Assembly: GCA_000469685.2 (NCBI GenBank)
Contig: LS997567.1
Location: 42,094,775 to 42,158,774, forward strand
Source of the DNA: Haemonchus contortus
Lineage: Eukaryota > Nematoda > Chromadorea > Rhabditida > Trichostrongylidae
Reading direction: 5' to 3'
DNA: 64,000 nt
Part shown: piece after piece, positions 51,340-63,859 of the stretch
Layout of the letters: every line of letters starts with the position of its first letter
Numbering within the stretch: the stretch's first letter is position 1
The notes under the pieces: generated by a model
Seen by the model: only the letters and a program-made list of their open reading frames with translations
Told to the model about the DNA's origin: nothing
Databases searched by the model: none
Position numbers and translations under genes: made by a program

Positions 51340-53860
51340 TCGATTAGAAAGCCTAAAAACGTCGGGAAGAGGAAGGCAAAACTCATTTCCAGAAGTTTTG
51401 AAGGAATGAGTGCAACAGCATGAGTAAGCATTAATTAACCTGAAGACAACCTCCTCCAGCTGGAAGAAGATCTTACTTCCGGTTTTCGGCCTGCACTGCT
51501 TCTCAGTGTTTTACGAAAGTCCTCGAGGTCAGAAATCAGCTTCGACGGGCCTTTCCATCAGCAGCTTCTGCTTATCAAAAATCAAAAAAGTAGATTGGAG
51601 TTCCATACCCGTAAGCATAAGAGGCAAGGACTTATTGAGAATTGTATTTTGTAGGAAAGTGGAACAAATCTCGGAAAGCAGAAGCAACACCGAGCTCATC
51701 CTACCCAGCTGATAAAACATCGGTAAAGTCAAGAAAATAGAGTTGGGTGCCAGTGAAAGGTGATTGGTAATAGCTGGCCAGAGCTTAACTATATTCACAA
51801 TTACTCTTTTCATTTTATACTTTCTGACTTAGCTTTATTCTCTGAATCCTTTACAATGCACAGTGAACGTCACTGCATTCTCCTAAAAAACAGAGTATGA
51901 GAGCTAATGTAAGTATTGACGTTCCTGTCTAATGGCCCGTCTTGGGAATTCGGGTGTAACTAAAAGTGAATCTTGGCAGTTCATTCAAGTCCGAGCTGAG
52001 TTTAGTTGGAGAAAAAAAAATTATCAGGAAAAGGCGAAAGAAATGCCTTACGGACTCGATTTCGGTGAGTTTGATCTCTCTACCGTACCTGACCTACATT
52101 ATTATTCTCCATACAGTTCAGGTGTGAGGCATTTTCCATGATACTTACGATTTGTCGTATGCCCTACAGATGTGAGGTGAAGTGAGTCACGGTGGAATAC
52201 GTAGTTCGTGCCAATTCGTGCCAGAGGCAATTACTGTCTCGGAACGCAGTCGTAGTGGCTTGGCCTGATGCTAAGCACCTCTGAAAGCCACTACTTGTTG
52301 ACACACAGTAGACCACCCAGTGTTTCGTGCTACTCACTAGAAAGATATTGGGAGCAGCTTTGAACGGGATTCTTTCATGAACGTGAACAAACCTTTTTTG
52401 TTGCTTACATCCAGCACATCCATACACGGTCCACTGCATCGGATTGCTCCCTGTAAAGACAAGGTTCTTCAAAGATAGGTCCACTGAATCCAAACTCGTT
52501 CTCTGTGAACAATTCTTCAGAAAACAGTAGTCTGAGCACACTCCTGTTCTGGTTTTCTGCACCACTAGGTAGGAAGTGGTGTGGTGCAGTAGGAACGAAA
52601 TTGTCGCGTTGCGGGAGAGGGACGCCGCGTACGAAGGAATGTAGCAGAATGCAGCAGCGGGTAAGAAATACAGGAGCAAAAGATCTAGCGGTAATATAAT
52701 GCCTGAAATAATGATCGCACATCGATTGCGATGGGTGAAGAAGGTGTGATGACGGCGAAGCGAATGGCCCGCGACGGGCGCGCGCGGCGAATCGTTTCCA
52801 CAAAACCGATCCTAGTGCCCGTCTCCCGGTAAGAAGAGCTCAGCACAGAGCGAAACAGCTCAGCCACCTTCGCTGGGATGAGGACCAGATCAGCACCATA
52901 CATTCTGTGTTTTATAGGTTGACCCATGCAAAAAATAGATCAATGAAGCCAAGCGACAAATTCATAAAAAAAGTATTGTAATGTTGCATAACTAGTGTTT
53001 AATAAGAGAAAACCGTATGACATTATGGCATTTTTTCAGAAGGAATTCCCAAATTAGGGCGCAGTCCAAGCTTTCTGCTCGGATAACGTGTTAATAAACA
53101 GAAGTAATTTACAGGTAAAATGGTTCCCTTCTTAGATCTTCACTACTAGTCGTGAAGCGAGTAAGTCGCGTACTCCAGGCTAAGGGAACGTTCTAGAGTC
53201 AGGAAGGTACTGATTAAAGAAGCGATGGGGCGATGTTAGGTCACGGTGCTTTATTTTGTAATCTCCCTCTACATATTACGCTATTCAGCACCAATACCAT
53301 CCAACTACGATGACTATCATCCCCTGAAGATGGGTTGGGTAAATGAGTAGGTGCCAGATCGGGGTAATGCAGGTTGATATCCCTTCACGAATAGAAATAG
53401 CTAAGGTAGCATTCACGGCTGAGTGGAAGCGTATCATAAGGCCTTAGTCAGACAGCAGCATAGCCGGTAAGGAAGCAGTCTATGGTGTGCGACACATTCA
53501 AGCAGCGTAGGCTACTCAAAAAGCCACTGCCGCGCGCGGCAAATCGATTTGCTGCGTGTCTCGATTCGCAGTCACAAACCGCCTTGCCTAGGAATACATC
53601 TTTTACATCCCAATTCGAATATTCGGTGCCACTTACTGTAGGGCTGGTCTGGTTAAGTGGTCGATCGAATATGAGACAGTTGCAGTGGACCTAAGAAGTC
53701 CTGCAGAATATGTTTATTGGTAAAGACAATGTCCAACATTTTGGTGAACGGTTTGGGGAGGAATTTTACTAATGTTGGTTGGTTGGAGCATTCGTTACCT
53801 CACCTTTGTCTGCCATCCCTTGAACGATAGTACCATACTGTCCAATTCCTTTCCATCCCA
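51340..53860. other. Unassigned block with long minus-strand open frames
   Basis: Minus frames 52164-52679 (171 codons), 52405-52803 and 52685-52927 overlap in a GC-rich stretch that includes runs of CGCGCGC. Overlapping open frames without recognised domains suggest a repeat, or decayed coding sequence. A similar CGCGCGGC-rich bit recurs at about 53528. Confidence 0.3.
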
Positions 53861-53869
53861 ACTTTTTGC

Positions 53870-54560
53870 CATCTTTTATATGAAGTCAGCATTTCAGTGA
53901 CCCCAATGCTACTTCCTCTTTAGGCTTAGGTCTTGAATTCCACTGCCCTGGTTCAAAATCGTTTTTAAGCACCACTACAGGTCCACAAAGCTGGCGCTTT
54001 ATCCGTCTTTGACTTTGACAATTAGTCTGGAGACGCAGAGAACAGTGGAGTGCCTCTCCAACCGAATTTTCAATATCGCTGAATGCCAGCCACTACAAAG
54101 AAGGCAAAGGGGTTGTACTAGTTCTAGCGCAACTGTAAAGAAACACAAATGAAAATTAACCATTGATTGAACCCTAAGCATCCCTATAGGCCAGTTGTCT
54201 GGATTGAAAACTCAAAGAAATCGAAATCTCATGGTGCATCACAAAAACCAAGCCATGATAGTTAGAGAAAGCCATTTGTTTCCGCACCCTTGTCTGCGCT
54301 CTCTAAGTGAGGTAGTGTTCTACTGGCCAGCTACTGTTCCAGTCCGATTTCTCGTATGGAGTCAGCTTTTCGCTCGCCACGCAACTCCTTCCTTCCTTAG
54401 TTTGAAAAACTTAATTCCACTTCATGGGAACTGCTTCTGAGAGCCAATGCAGGCTCACAAAGCTGGCCCCTTATCCTTCTCTGGTTTTAGCAACTAGCAT
54501 CAGTTACCCAAAGCACAGCAGGATGGCATCCTCAAAATAATTGTTCGCCAACTTTGTTGT
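53870..54560. repeat. Diverged direct duplication, period about 470
   Basis: CACAAAGCTGGCGCTTTATCC (53983) and CACAAAGCTGGCCCCTTATCC (54455) head matching stretches (CTTTGACTTTGACAATTAG against CTCTGGTTTTAGCAACTAG). The sequence before each also aligns (GTCAGCATTTC/GTCAGCTTTTC). No coding pattern recognised. Confidence 0.55.
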
Positions 54561-54564
54561 ATAT

Positions 54565-57500
54565 GTAGTCTTCCGAGAGCCTGTCCAGTCATCCATGATG
54601 TTCAGTCACCCAAGCTTAAAAGGAATAAATAAAAATAGAAGTATCGGAAGGGTGCAGAGCTGCCGTGGGCGCAAAATCGGCTCAGTTCGGATCCTGAGAC
54701 GGATCAATATTTTCGAAGCGCCTGCCATTCCTGGAGCTTGCAGCCGCGATCCGTTCTGTCCTACCCCCTTCCACTCATCCTAAGCAGAAACCGCTAGAAT
54801 CACAGGCAGATACAATGATGTCTTGGCGGCGTACCAGATAAAAAGTTGTAAGCAAAGTAAAGCTTCAGGTTGAGGCCCTGTAAAGGCGATGGGTATCGTC
54901 CGTAGTGCGGGCTTTTGTTGTAAACTTTTCATTTAAGCTGTAGCGAGGGCTGATGTAGACAAAAAAACTTTCAATTTGTAGCTTCAGTAGTAAGTTGAGC
55001 ATTAAGAAGTTAAACTCTCTGGAAGGTGAGAATGTTTAATTAAAGAGTTTGCATTTTACAGAAGGGTTTAATCAGGATTTTGAAAACTTGAAGGGTGGAA
55101 AATGTGGAGAATTCGGAACTTTGAGTAGTCTAGGCTTTTGTAATCAACTTTCAATTCACACACTTAAGGAAACACTTTATGCTGAGCCTGTGAAGGAGCT
55201 GCACACGGTAAGCTCGAGGGTATTACGGCGTGGCCTCCTCCCAGTTGGGGTGATGATCAACTTACGAGGAAAGGAAGTTGGGGAAGAGGAGGGGGGGGGG
55301 GATTTCTGACTTTTTGACTTTTGACCGAAACTTTTGACTTCTTCTTCACGTTCAGCATAGAAGGAACCCATAAAGAGGAGGGGGTGCAACGCGCCCAGCG
55401 TTGAACACGTTCTAATCTTTGATCACGCCATGCATATTTCATTTCGAGTCGAATTTAGATACATTCGACTAAAAATAATACACCTGTGACAAGGACGGCA
55501 CGTGATGTCCTTTGTTACTTTTTTTCGGCCAAGGATCAAGGTATTTCAGGATTTTCGTCCCTTCATTCCAGTGTTTACTCGTTTGTATGTGTAAGTCGGA
55601 GTTGGGAATGCAATTCACCGCGTTCTTTTTTTTTTTCGACGGAAACGCAAATATTTACTTGACGTTTCGCTCTCGACCTCCCATAATGTTGCGCCATGCA
55701 TCGTGTGAATGTTGGTACTAGATAGACTAAGTAGTTTAGCAAACCAATGGTCATGAACAAATAACTCTAGTACTTTTTCGATGCCAAAAATTTCTAAACT
55801 AATTCGAGCAATTAGAACTGGTTTTCCGAGGTTACCTTTGTTCTCAGGGCAATTGGGATTTGATTTTGAGCTTTGCATAATTGAACCACGTGCTAGCCTT
55901 GGGATACATACATATATCAATCAACAGCTGTCAACTTAACGGCAACTGTTTCACTTCCTTGGTTTTCTGAAATTCAGCCACACAACACCATGGAATGTTT
56001 TCAGAAAACTTGCAGCCCTTGCAATTATTCTTCAGCCAGCGCTGATTGATGCCTCAAAAAAAAACGTGAGAGGGAGGATGTTTGGGTAAAGCGTTCAGTT
56101 GATTGCTCTGAACTGAAGTTCGATTTCGTTCAGACCTCTGAACTTTGGCTCTCCGTAGGCTCACATACTCGACGGCATTATGCTGTGACGGATACGCGTC
56201 GTTAACTGTTTGTTTTGCTAGCGCTGTCATGAAGCCGACGGCATGAGTCCGACTACCTCACGAACACTGAATAGTAAACCTTTTCCATGTACTTGAACCT
56301 GGAATCACTTCTCCCGCCATTGTTTTCATATCTCCCATATCGAGCCATTAAGGCTTTTTATCGAAAAGTGTAATACATCTGGCGCTTTATTTTTGTTTGA
56401 TTACCATTTTTTTACTGAATTTTATTATTCTGCTCACATTCGAATTTTCTTGTTCCTACGCTTATTCAGCCCTATGCTTTTGCTAATCATAATTCGATTC
56501 AATCAGACTCGCAGTTTACTAGCCGATTATTTAATATTGAAAGTATGTTTTGAAACAGTTTTCAATTCAAAGCGTTACCGTTATGAAGACTTGGTCGAAA
56601 ATAGATAACATAGTTTTGTAAAAATCTCATTGAATTCTTTTTGTGATGCGGACGACGGATTACCCAATTGGATAAACCGACCCAAAAGTATCAAGTAATG
56701 TATTTACGTCACAAGCCTCACCTCTGCAGTTCATACAAAATAGTATTAGATAGAATTACAGTTATGAATATAATAGTCAAGGTCCTGTAGTAAGCCAGTG
56801 GAATCAGCCCAAGAACAGTCGGTTCCTCGGTTTCCCTTCTTCCCTTCACGCTCGCACAGCGGCAGCTTGAACTCGGATTGAAGGCTGATCCCACCACAAC
56901 CGCATGAAAGCAGAAGCACAGCAAGGTTTCGAGCTAATGGAACCTTCTTATAGTGTTAAGAACTTACGGATAAATCAACTGCGTTTATTTATTTGTTCAT
57001 TTATTTACTCAACTGAGTGCGCCAATAGAGGAAACTGGGGACAGATGTACAACTACTACTGTGTTTTCAGAACTGCGATATTTTTAAAACTCTTTCCAAA
57101 CAAAGTCGATCATACCCGCAATGCTTGAGTTTGTTGAAAACTGGCGGACCATCTAGTAAGTAAACTTGCGGGTACCGAATTACCGCGAAAACGCCGAAAG
57201 CCGTTGAATAAACATGAACAGATGGCATTAGGAGTGGTTTTGCCCAGCTAACTCAGCAAAATACTGAGTAGTTCTTTGGATCGGAGAACATCGTCACCCA
57301 TTATAGCGAACTTTCCGGTTGTACGTTACAAATAATCGCTTGTGGACAAATCGATAATGTTCAACACCTATGGCACACCCTTGGGTGTATTAAATAAATG
57401 AAGAAATAAATAAATGTCGCGTAACCTTTGAATAAGGTCATTTATTTACTTACTTTCTTATTGATTGAACATTTCTTGGTTTAGTAGGAGGTTCAATAAA

Positions 57501-58305
57501 GGGTTTGTAGTTCTGCTTATACTTCATTCATTTGCTCGTTCCACGTTCCATAAGATGCGCGTTACAGTCTTTTTACGATTCTATATGCTTTCAGGCCTAT
57601 TCAGAGACTACCAAATGGTCTGGATAGGCCCTAAAAGTGTACAAATCAGGACAACTGCTCAAATATTCACTTAGAATATAATAATTAATGTGTGCTGAAG
57701 AAGTTACAAGTCGATTATTATATGCAGATGCACATTCTAGGTCTTAACAAAGAGCTAAAGCACATCGGTTTGGGTTAGCCCTATTTGTCTGAGGGGTCTA
57801 ATATGAGCTTATTTTTACGCATGTGTTTAATAGTGAAGCCGAACTCTGGTCTCCAATTCATTACTCAGCTCCACAACACCATTATAAAATAATTGTCCTC
57901 AAATAATTGCTATGAGATTATATGGGCCTGATGACGTTTTCCGGCATCGACCTTTCTTTTCTGATGAATAGCTAAAAATACGCAAACGCTTAGTAGAAAC
58001 TTGATCACTGTACTTTAATGTAATTGAAGGTCTGCACTAGGCATAGTCTGCAATGGTACTACTACAATTTAGTGTGACTAATCCCTTATTACAGTCATAG
58101 AGGTAATGATGAATTTTAGACAATATTCGAACCTGTACCTCAAAAGCCCAATTTGAAGCTAGTAGAGCGTGACATAATTTTGGTTACAGTTAATTATCAT
58201 ATTTTATAGATTAGTATCATTATGAGTAAGTGAGAAATCCCACACAATGCTTGAACCTCTGTTTCAAGAGCCTATTTCAGGGCGCACACTTCTTATCATC
58301 AGTTA
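54565..58305. other. Intergenic, no supported gene
   Basis: Short frames only; an 11-base G run is at about 55291-55301. The minus frame 55615-55920 and its overlaps show no domain. Confidence 0.4.
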
Positions 58306-58312
58306 TCAATTG

Positions 58313-58698
58313 TTATTTATTACTATCATAATGTACGAGGTGGTACAGCCTGCACAAAACTCGAACTTTTCCATCGGGATTCTGCAATAAGTTTGAACAA
58401 AAACCGCGCACAAGGGTACCTCCACAACATCTGATTTTGAGGCCACGTCGATGGCACGTGAAAGCCCTGCTGGAAGTCATAAAAACTTTAGAGAATTCCT
58501 CTATGGTTCTTACTCCCAAGCTTCTCCCGAGACCGACAACAATCTGCCCACTGATCCGCTATGCTCTGTGCATGTGTTCGACGAGGGAGCATGACGTTCG
58601 TCAAAGTCATAACACTTTGCGGAACAGTTGAAAACAGACGGCGATCCATGTGGCATGAGTTTGAGCTGGATCCCTGCCTGCCTCAATCCCTCTTGATA
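58313..58698 (-). CDS. Last two exons of an unrecognised cysteine-rich protein
   Basis: Exon 58698 (start uncertain) to 58514 joins exon 58469-58313 across a 44-base intron (GTAAGA donor, TGACTTCCAG acceptor) in matching phase. The join reads SVSGEAWDRAFTCHRRG. The segment has eight cysteines (NCSAKC, NTC, FTC, RCC, GFC, VLC) and ends at TAA, with AATAAA overlapping the stop. Even Cys content with polar surroundings suggests a secreted, disulfide-bonded domain. Upstream exons were not secured. A minus-strand ATG at about 60251 opens MLVLVAPCVWAERSG, a plausible signal peptide, but the link is a guess. The family is not recognised. Confidence 0.5.
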
Positions 58699-58924
58699 CT
58701 TAGCTCGTAAACAAGTCAGACATGTTCATGTTATTAATACTTCTCTGTGAAACGCACATCCTCACGAAAACAACAAACAAATTACTGAAATCCATCATAC
58801 TTGTTTTTAACTCTCTGAGAAATCTACACAGCTGCCTTCTTACGTCACCCTCGATTTTCTTTTTCATTTGAAGTCGATTGTTTCACATTCGCCTTCATTC
58901 ATTGTTTCACTTTTATATTCTAAC

Positions 58925-59032
58925 ATGGCAGGAAACTGTCTTACTGAGGTGATTTGTGAACTTCAAGCATCAAAAAGTGATGATGAATCTGATAACGAAC
59001 TTTTTCATAGGGCCATGCGCTCATTAAGATAA
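58925..59032 (+). CDS. Candidate short ORF, 35 residues
   Basis: MAGNCLTEVICELQASKSDD followed by ESDNELFHRAMRSLR and a stop. It is compact, polar and acidic, with a good start context (AACATGG). It could be a small gene or a decayed exon; no splice partner was found. Confidence 0.22.
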   Translation: MAGNCLTEVICELQASKSDDESDNELFHRAMRSLR

Positions 59033-59039
59033 TGACACG

Positions 59040-60120
59040 GGACCGACAGCAGCAGCACTTTAACGAGATAAATCCGGCAAAAATAGTCACGACAGCGTGG
59101 TGACTATTAGAAAAACCTCATTGACTTTAATAAGAAGGTTTACGAAGTTCAGTCCTGATCGCACCAAACTGCTGCAACCTAGTGAGAGGTGAGGAAACGG
59201 ACTGATTGTGAGAGATTTGCCATCTTTGCTATATAGCGCTGTACCCTTTCAATTTGAGGGCTATTCATTCCTGTTAGAGCAGCATTTTATCAGAAGAGAG
59301 CTCCAGAAATTTCGAAAATGCCCATCTGATAATGAGTAGCCTTGAAGGCGTCAAGTTTTCTGGAAAAACACCGTTCCTCACTTAAAAAAAAGAGTGCAAT
59401 ACAAGAGGGGAAAGTATCTTCGAGAATGTTCCATAGAGTTTTAGAATAATTTAAAAAAATAGAAGTAATCTACCTTTTCTAAAGAATCGCTTCCTCTTTG
59501 TATGATGATCTAGTGAATTTGCGGTTTACTCAGCTTTACAGGATCTCGCATAAACCGCTGTTTTATATAGATGATGTCATCGTCCCACCGTTCATCATCG
59601 TTCATCCTGGAAGCACTGATTTACTCGATATGGTGCCAGAGTACGATGGTCGCAATCATTTTCTACGCTCTTTGTAGAAATGCTTGTATTGCTGGAAGAA
59701 TCTTGGCTAGTGTAAGGTGAAAGCCACTGAATATTCTTTACCAATCATTTCCTAGTCTTTTCCCAGTATAACTCCACTTGTTGGCAGACTTCTCGAATGG
59801 AATCTGCGCATCAACCGATTGCTCGCATTATTCGCTCCAGAAAAGGCCATTCTGGTTCGTTCACAGGCCATACGTACTTCTTTTTTTTATGATTTAATGT
59901 CTATCTTATGGTTTTCAGTTCTTTGAGACAAAGTTTATACGTTAATTCTGATGTCAAACCAGTGAACGAGTTTCCTCCGGGCTATGGAGGGAGCAGAATG
60001 AAAAAAGAAGAAGCGGAGGTTTTTTTTAAACTGAGCCCATCTCCCTAAGCTGGTTGCTGAAGGGGTTGTAGCTGCAGATCACAAATAGTTCGGGCTTTGG
60101 AATAGGGTTAGATAAACTAT
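59040..60120. other. Intergenic, no supported gene
   Basis: Only very short frames. A 39-codon minus frame at about 59755-59871 (MACERTRMAFSG) is open but unsupported. Confidence 0.35.
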
Positions 60121-60125
60121 TATCG

Positions 60126-60188
60126 ACCCAAGACGATAAAGAGCGCCTTGCTGTTCAACCCAAGACGATAAAGAGCGCCTTGCTGTTC
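60126..60188. repeat. 32-base perfect tandem duplication
   Basis: The unit starting ACCCAAGACGATAAAGAGCG is present twice, at 60126 and 60158, identical over about 31 bases. Confidence 0.85.
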
Positions 60189-60924
60189 GTCTTCCTAGCT
60201 CCTGATCGCTCCGCCCACACGCAAGGCGCGACCAGAACCAGCATGAACGCTGTTGGACGCAGGGGTTGTCGTTTGGAAAGAAGGCAAAAGAACGAAAATG
60301 AGAAATGAAAAAACGTTTTCATCTTGACTCTCAACGGTGCTCAAGTTGCGCTCTTTAACATTGAAATAGCTTTTCAGGAGCCATTCTCGCAAATGCTAGG
60401 CCTCCAACTTCGTCGTACTTACATTATGCTGCATTCGAGCAACGATCTCTTTGGTAACTGTTCTCATCTACTCATAGATCCTAATTTATCCTACGGAACA
60501 GTAACAAAGTAGTGACTAGCCTCTAATCTAAATCTGCTCACCACTGCATTCTGAGTGCGTTACCTAACATTGCTGCTTATTGATTGGTTTTCAAAATATA
60601 ATACAGAGCTTTCTGGTGATTCCATGTAGTTCCATTACTCGAGGAAGATTAGACAGTAAAGTCAATGGTATGTGTTTTAGGATCTATATAAAGCATACCT
60701 TGGCTCTCCTTCCTTAGAAAATGGACTGCTCTCCAAATATAGCAGCACGGATTAAGGCACCGGGTGATCGCCGAGCGCCTTGGCACCTTTCCAAATGCGC
60801 AATCAATGACGCCTTCTTTTTTTGGGCGGGGATGATTGGCGATTTGAGCTCACACAACCCGAACCTATTAAGCCTATCGAATACTGTTTCTTGATGCAGC
60901 ATTTAATCAACAAGATGGAATAAG

Positions 60925-61204
60925 GGATAATGTCATTGAAGCTGATCAATCCCGCTTTGAGATGCGCCCCCTCACTCAGCTCCCAATCGGGATTATAGTG
61001 ACGTGTTGGTTGAGTTTTTAGCACATACGATGACTAGTGGTGGCCAGCCACTGTACAAGTCAGTGCTTATCTTCTCAAACGTACCTGGTTCCAATTGAAC
61101 GATCCGGAGGGATGAAATTGGACTGGGCGAGTATTCGACATGGGTTCAGTCCTCGGACCACGCGTCTGCGATAGCGCGCCCCTTGCCACTACACGATCTC
61201 TGCT
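60925..61204 (-). mobile_element. tRNA-derived SINE, copy D
   Basis: On the minus strand: a head with GTGTAGTGGCAAG (A-box-like), then GATAAGCACTGACTTGTAC, GGCTGGCCACC, and a tail GCGGGATTGATCAGCTTC. It matches copies A-C but points the other way. The minus frame 60803-61024 lies inside it and is not a gene. Confidence 0.72.
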
Positions 61205-61758
61205 CAGAGAATGAAACACTAGTAAGAAACCGAATGAGCTCTGGACGAACGAAAAAATTGTTTAGATCGAATACGTGGCGTACTCCTTCGGCTAAATCAA
61301 CATTTTGATCCACTTTATTTCTCAGTACAGTGGGTTTTTCCTTTTTTCTGAAAGCCCATTCAGCGAATATTCCCTAGTTGAAATTTTTTGAAGTGGCAGA
61401 AATAGGAACGCAATGTCCGCGATGTGTCATGCGGACGGGGAGACTTCGGTGGATTACTGAAAAAGCAAAAACTGTTCGTTGTCGTCACTGAGCGCTAATT
61501 GATGATGTCTGATGATAACATCGTCTCGTAGCCATTTCTCAAGTCCAAGAATAGCACATGACCAAGTGATAGGAGCCTTTGAGTCATTATCCTTGGATAG
61601 ACGGCGACGGCGACAACTAGACACATACGACGCTATTGCATCAGATCTGCTGATGATAGCACCCCGACGTATGCTGTTCGACGACAGCTATCCGATCGCT
61701 ATACAATGATTTATCTGTGTTCTAGACGATGAATTGTCTCCAACAGCAGCAGTCTCTA

Positions 61759-62136
61759 TCACTGAGTCATCTGAAGAAATCTCGACGACTCGAACGACGG
61801 CCGCAATGATGATGATAATAAGATCGCAGCCCCCCCCCCCCCCTCGGTAGTGGGGAATGTTATGAAATCAACACGTTCCTGATGAATGACGGGACGACCG
61901 ATCACCGCCTTTACGGAGATGGGCATCATTCCAAACAAACTGGCCTTATTAGAATTACTGTAGTATTGTTGATGATTACACACAGTTTCTTGCTCATTGC
62001 ACTTTTCCAATTTTACGGTTACAGTGTACTTATTCGAAATTACACAGCTCATTTCATTCCAGTCATATGACTGGAGATTCCAGAAAATTCCATTTCCATA
62101 CGTGACATGACACATGATGCAATCACCTTTATTCAT
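61759..62136 (-). CDS. Candidate coding stretch, unknown protein
   Basis: The minus strand is open for 125 codons from ATG at 62136. The first 90 residues look protein-like (GDCIMCHVTYGNGIFWN, SNKYTVTVKLEKCNEQETVC), with a beta-strand-like pattern. It then runs through a 14-base homopolymer (Gly codons, 61830-61843). Splice borders are not clear and no family is recognised. A GC-rich plus frame at 61512-61709 (FESLSLDRRRRRQLDTYDA) lies next to it and is equally unresolved. Confidence 0.25.
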   Translation of the reverse strand: MNKGDCIMCHVTYGNGIFWNLQSYDWNEMSCVISNKYTVTVKLEKCNEQETVCNHQQYYSNSNKASLFGMMPISVKAVIGRPVIHQERVDFITFPTTEGGGGAAILLSSSLRPSFESSRFLQMTQ

Positions 62137-62139
62137 GAT

Positions 62140-63560
62140 TATAGAGACGATTAAGAAGATATTTGCCCTTTCAATGGATTCTATTTAGTCGATGTCCTAA
62201 GTCAATGAAGCCCTCTTCGGTGGAGGTTTAGTAGAGATATTCATACGCGATCGCGAGCACGGCATAATCTTTACTTATTCTATTTGTGACTGATCTATGA
62301 GGCTTCTCCAGACACGTCATTGCCCCTAATGTTTATTCTCTAACTTTCTTAATATATTTCCTTATTGCGACTATGGCTTCCTGACTCATGGTAAGCAGCT
62401 GATCCTAAGCGGACTTCTCGACTCTTTTAGAAGGGAGAGCTCCCACTGAGCGGGACATGAGTGGTATTAAGCGATAAATCTGTGAATTACTAAGAAGTGA
62501 GGATTACCAGAACTACAGATTGTCGACAAAATTCTGAACTATGGTGGCAGGAATTCCAATGTTGTCCTCAGGACTAGGATTCTTAAAGAGCACTTACCCT
62601 GGGATGGAATAGTTCAGACAGAGAAGTGGCTAGAGGAAGCTAAGCTTTCAAAGGATAGAATCCTCAGAATCCTTCTCTAGGAAATGATCACGCCTTTCTC
62701 TCCTTTTGAGAGCTATTTCTCTTAGATTTGTCAAGTAGTGAATGGGCCCTCTAACTCAAGCTTCTACTACTACTTATAGTTATAGAGGTAACTGGGGACG
62801 AGCAGGAGGTAATTCAAGTTCCATCAAACTTGAGTTGAGCACTTAGTGAGTCCAAAGCTCTGATTTGCTTGCCCACCTTCCTAGCGCAGGATTAGAAGAT
62901 CGTGCGGCATGAGCTATTGGCTCTGATCCAAGAAAATCTTAGACGAAACTGTTGCATTTGTCTCCGCCCTGATTAAAATCGAATTTTCTTAAGGCTCCTA
63001 CGAGTTCGACAACTAAGTAAGTTTTATGTTATGAAGTACTACCATTGTTCTTTGTAAACATTTAACTACTGTTCTCTTTACTGCTCTCTTGATACTAAAA
63101 CAACTGTATTTCAATTAGAATATAATCAATAACGGATTTGATCTCCGAAATCATTACGCGGGAACTACTGTAGCAGAGAAAGGAGTGGATGTGAAACCTA
63201 GCATGACCGACATATTGAATTGTATATTCGAGTTTTGAGTACTCTACCATTACCTAGGTAACCCGTAAGTACCGTACTCGAACTGTGACTTTACTCCCTT
63301 CTTCAAAACCGCTAGTTGGGCGAGTCACATTTCAAGGGCTTCTTGGGTTTGTACCTGTTATCTATTTATAGATTGTATCGCTTTATTCTCTCTTTCGTAT
63401 TACTTACATGTCGACGTCCCAAATACATCATACTTCTATTCTAGTAAAGAAATAAGTAAACAATTTATAAAAATAGATAATAATGCGCCTGTCACGTGAC
63501 ATCCAATGGATCGCTACTCATGAGTAAGTAATACATGATTGCCTTCGAGATAATCCGTTT
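62140..63560. other. Intergenic, no gene seen
   Basis: No frame above background and no repeat recognised. Confidence 0.45.
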
Positions 63561-63599
63561 CGTGCTTAGCTATGGGCGTTGGGCAGGTGTATGCGACGT

Positions 63600-63800
63600 T
63601 ATTTACAGGGAACGCACAGAGACCGCGCCCAAAGAACGTTCACGATCAGCCACATGTGGGGTGGGGGCAGCGTGGATGGCCGCGTAAACATCGAAAGCCG
63701 CCGCGTGGACGGCGATCGCGCGCGGCGGTGGCGGCGATGGGGAACTTGAGCCGAATGGGAGGGTTGCGATTTGCACGTCCTCGACGAGCACATGATTGTA
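63600..63800. promoter_or_regulatory. CpG-rich stretch before the last gene
   Basis: Dense CG dinucleotides (GATCGCGCGCGGCGG) lie in an otherwise AT-rich window. Frames are open on both strands because of composition. Its position just before the start codon at 63860 suggests 5' leader or promoter sequence. Confidence 0.4.
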
Positions 63801-63859
63801 ACTGTTCGAAATGAGGTCAAATCAACAACGTGTTGTTTTGATACCACGAGATAGCCACA

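Noticed and set aside
55177..55442. Overlapping minus frames around a G run
   Set aside because: Openness follows from skewed composition (Pro/Ser codons opposite the purine-rich strand); no start, splice or domain evidence.
61830..61843. Homopolymer C run (and G runs at 17144 and 55291)
   Set aside because: Single runs without partner G-tracts; simple sequence that may also be a length error, not a functional element.
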